Part shown: piece after piece, positions 5,994 through 6,876 of the stretch
How the letters are laid out: each line of letters starts with the position of its first letter
How positions within the stretch are numbered: position 1 is the first letter of the stretch
NCBI GenBank assembly: GCA_031272415.1
Contig: JAISTU010000047.1
Coordinates: 1-6,876 of the forward strand
Reading direction: 5' to 3'
From: Bacteroidales bacterium
GTDB taxonomy: Bacteria > Bacteroidota > Bacteroidia > Bacteroidales > WCHB1-69
Length of the DNA: 6,876 bases
Notes under the pieces: generated by a model
The model's input: only the letters and a program-made list of their open reading frames with translations
What the model was told of the DNA's origin: nothing
Databases searched by the model: none
Position numbers and translations under genes: made by a program

Positions 5994-6876
5994 ATGCGAA
6001 AACATTTTAACGTAGCAGGTCCTTGCAGGGAGGACGAACATTATATGATAGATGCAACAGAAAGGTTGCACAATGAGTTGGCGGATTTAATTGATTCTAA
6101 GCAATATTTTGTCATTCATGCGGCTCGGCAAGTGGGAAAAACAACCCTTTTGCTCAATTTGAGAGACAAATTAAATGCGGAAGGAAAATATTATGCTTTA
6201 TATTGTTCGCTGGAAAACGTGCAACCGTTTCCCAATCCCGAACAAGGCATTCCTGCCATTTTGAATTGCCTGAAAACGGATATTCGTTTTTCACAATTTC
6301 CTGATAGACTGAATTTTGCAAAGAATATGGAAGGGGTGGATATTTCTAATCAAATTAGAACTGCAATTACGGATTATTGCGTTGGGTTGGATAGACCACT
6401 TGTATTATTTTTTGACGAGGCAGATTGCATGAGCGAAAACACGTTGATTTCATTTTTACGGCAACTACGCAATGGCTATGTAAATCGGACAAGTATTCCT
6501 TTTCCTGTATCTATAGCGTTGGTAGGGATGCGAAATATCCGCGATTATAAGGCAAAAATCAGGGCAAATCAAGAAACACTCGGCACCGCAAGCCCTTTTA
6601 ATATCATTACAGAATCTTTAACGCTCCGCAATTTCACCAAAGAAGAAGTGTATCAACTTTATAATCAACATACTACAGCAACAGGACAGATTTTTGAAAA
6701 ATCGGCAATAGAACTTGCTTTTGAGCAAACACAAGGACAGCCTTGGTTAGTCAATGCTATCGCAAGGGAAGTGGTTGAAAAGCAATTGAAGAAAGATTTT
6801 TCTATTACAATTACCCCACAAATGATTGAAACTGCGATAAATACAATTATATTAAGGCGAGATGTGCATATTGACC
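5994..6876 (+). CDS. P-loop ATPase, AAA-like, 3' end outside window
   Basis: ATG at 5994 opens a frame with no stop to the window end: 294 complete codons plus one base, so the gene is partial. The N-terminal HFNVAGPC and EHYMI (residues 4-19) and the Walker A context FVIHAARQVGKTT (39-51; K49, T50) match a group of AAA-like ATP-binding proteins I recall as common in Bacteroidota and Cyanobacteria, probably the AAA_35/AAA_16-type Pfam families. Walker B is LVLFFDEAD at 136-144 (D141, E142). A sensor-1-like strand, SIALVGMRNIRDY, lies at 173-185, and a lid-type GQPWLVNAIA at 248-257. The first glycine of the P-loop (GxxxxGKT) is alanine (A43). No signal peptide or membrane segment is seen, so the product is presumably cytoplasmic. 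It is divergent from the RNase R gene. The function of the group is not established. In relatives about 100 or more further residues follow (from memory). Confidence 0.8.
   Translation, partial: MRKHFNVAGPCREDEHYMIDATERLHNELADLIDSKQYFVIHAARQVGKTTLLLNLRDKLNAEGKYYALYCSLENVQPFPNPEQGIPAILNCLKTDIRFSQFPDRLNFAKNMEGVDISNQIRTAITDYCVGLDRPLVLFFDEADCMSENTLISFLRQLRNGYVNRTSIPFPVSIALVGMRNIRDYKAKIRANQETLGTASPFNIITESLTLRNFTKEEVYQLYNQHTTATGQIFEKSAIELAFEQTQGQPWLVNAIAREVVEKQLKKDFSITITPQMIETAINTIILRRDVHID

Overview
The window looks like a chromosomal segment of an AT-rich member of the Bacteroidota. The evidence is promoter boxes of the TAnnTTTG type with an upstream TTTG, no strong Shine-Dalgarno sequences, AT-rich intergenic DNA with drifting short repeats, and proteins with a Bacteroidota flavour. 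No rRNA, tRNA, CRISPR array, insertion sequence or phage gene was seen.

Layout from left to right. Bases 1-110 hold the start of an unrecognised minus-strand reading frame that leaves the window. Bases 111-877 are a gene-poor 767-base stretch that is unusually structured. It contains a worn copy and a well-preserved copy of a long palindromic repeat, a run of 20 G's flush against a 23-base palindrome, a short minus-strand transcription unit with its own promoter and hairpin terminator, a 7-base tandem repeat, and the promoter of the next gene. Next come two plus-strand genes 11 bases apart, probably one operon: a membrane-anchored S41 (CtpA/Prc-like) carboxy-terminal processing protease and a two-transmembrane sensor histidine kinase with no response regulator beside it. 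A convergent minus-strand gene encodes RNase R, separated from the kinase by a 29-base gap holding a terminator-like hairpin. After a 216-base divergent intergenic region, a plus-strand P-loop ATPase gene runs off the right edge with no stop codon in the window.

The protease and kinase are envelope functions: the protease would act in the periplasm, and the kinase has almost no extracytoplasmic domain and so probably senses within or at the membrane. RNase R is a housekeeping 3'-5' exoribonuclease with no evident link to its neighbours. The ATPase belongs to a widespread but functionally uncharacterised group. No new multi-gene system is demonstrated here. The least explained part is the 111-877 intergenic region.
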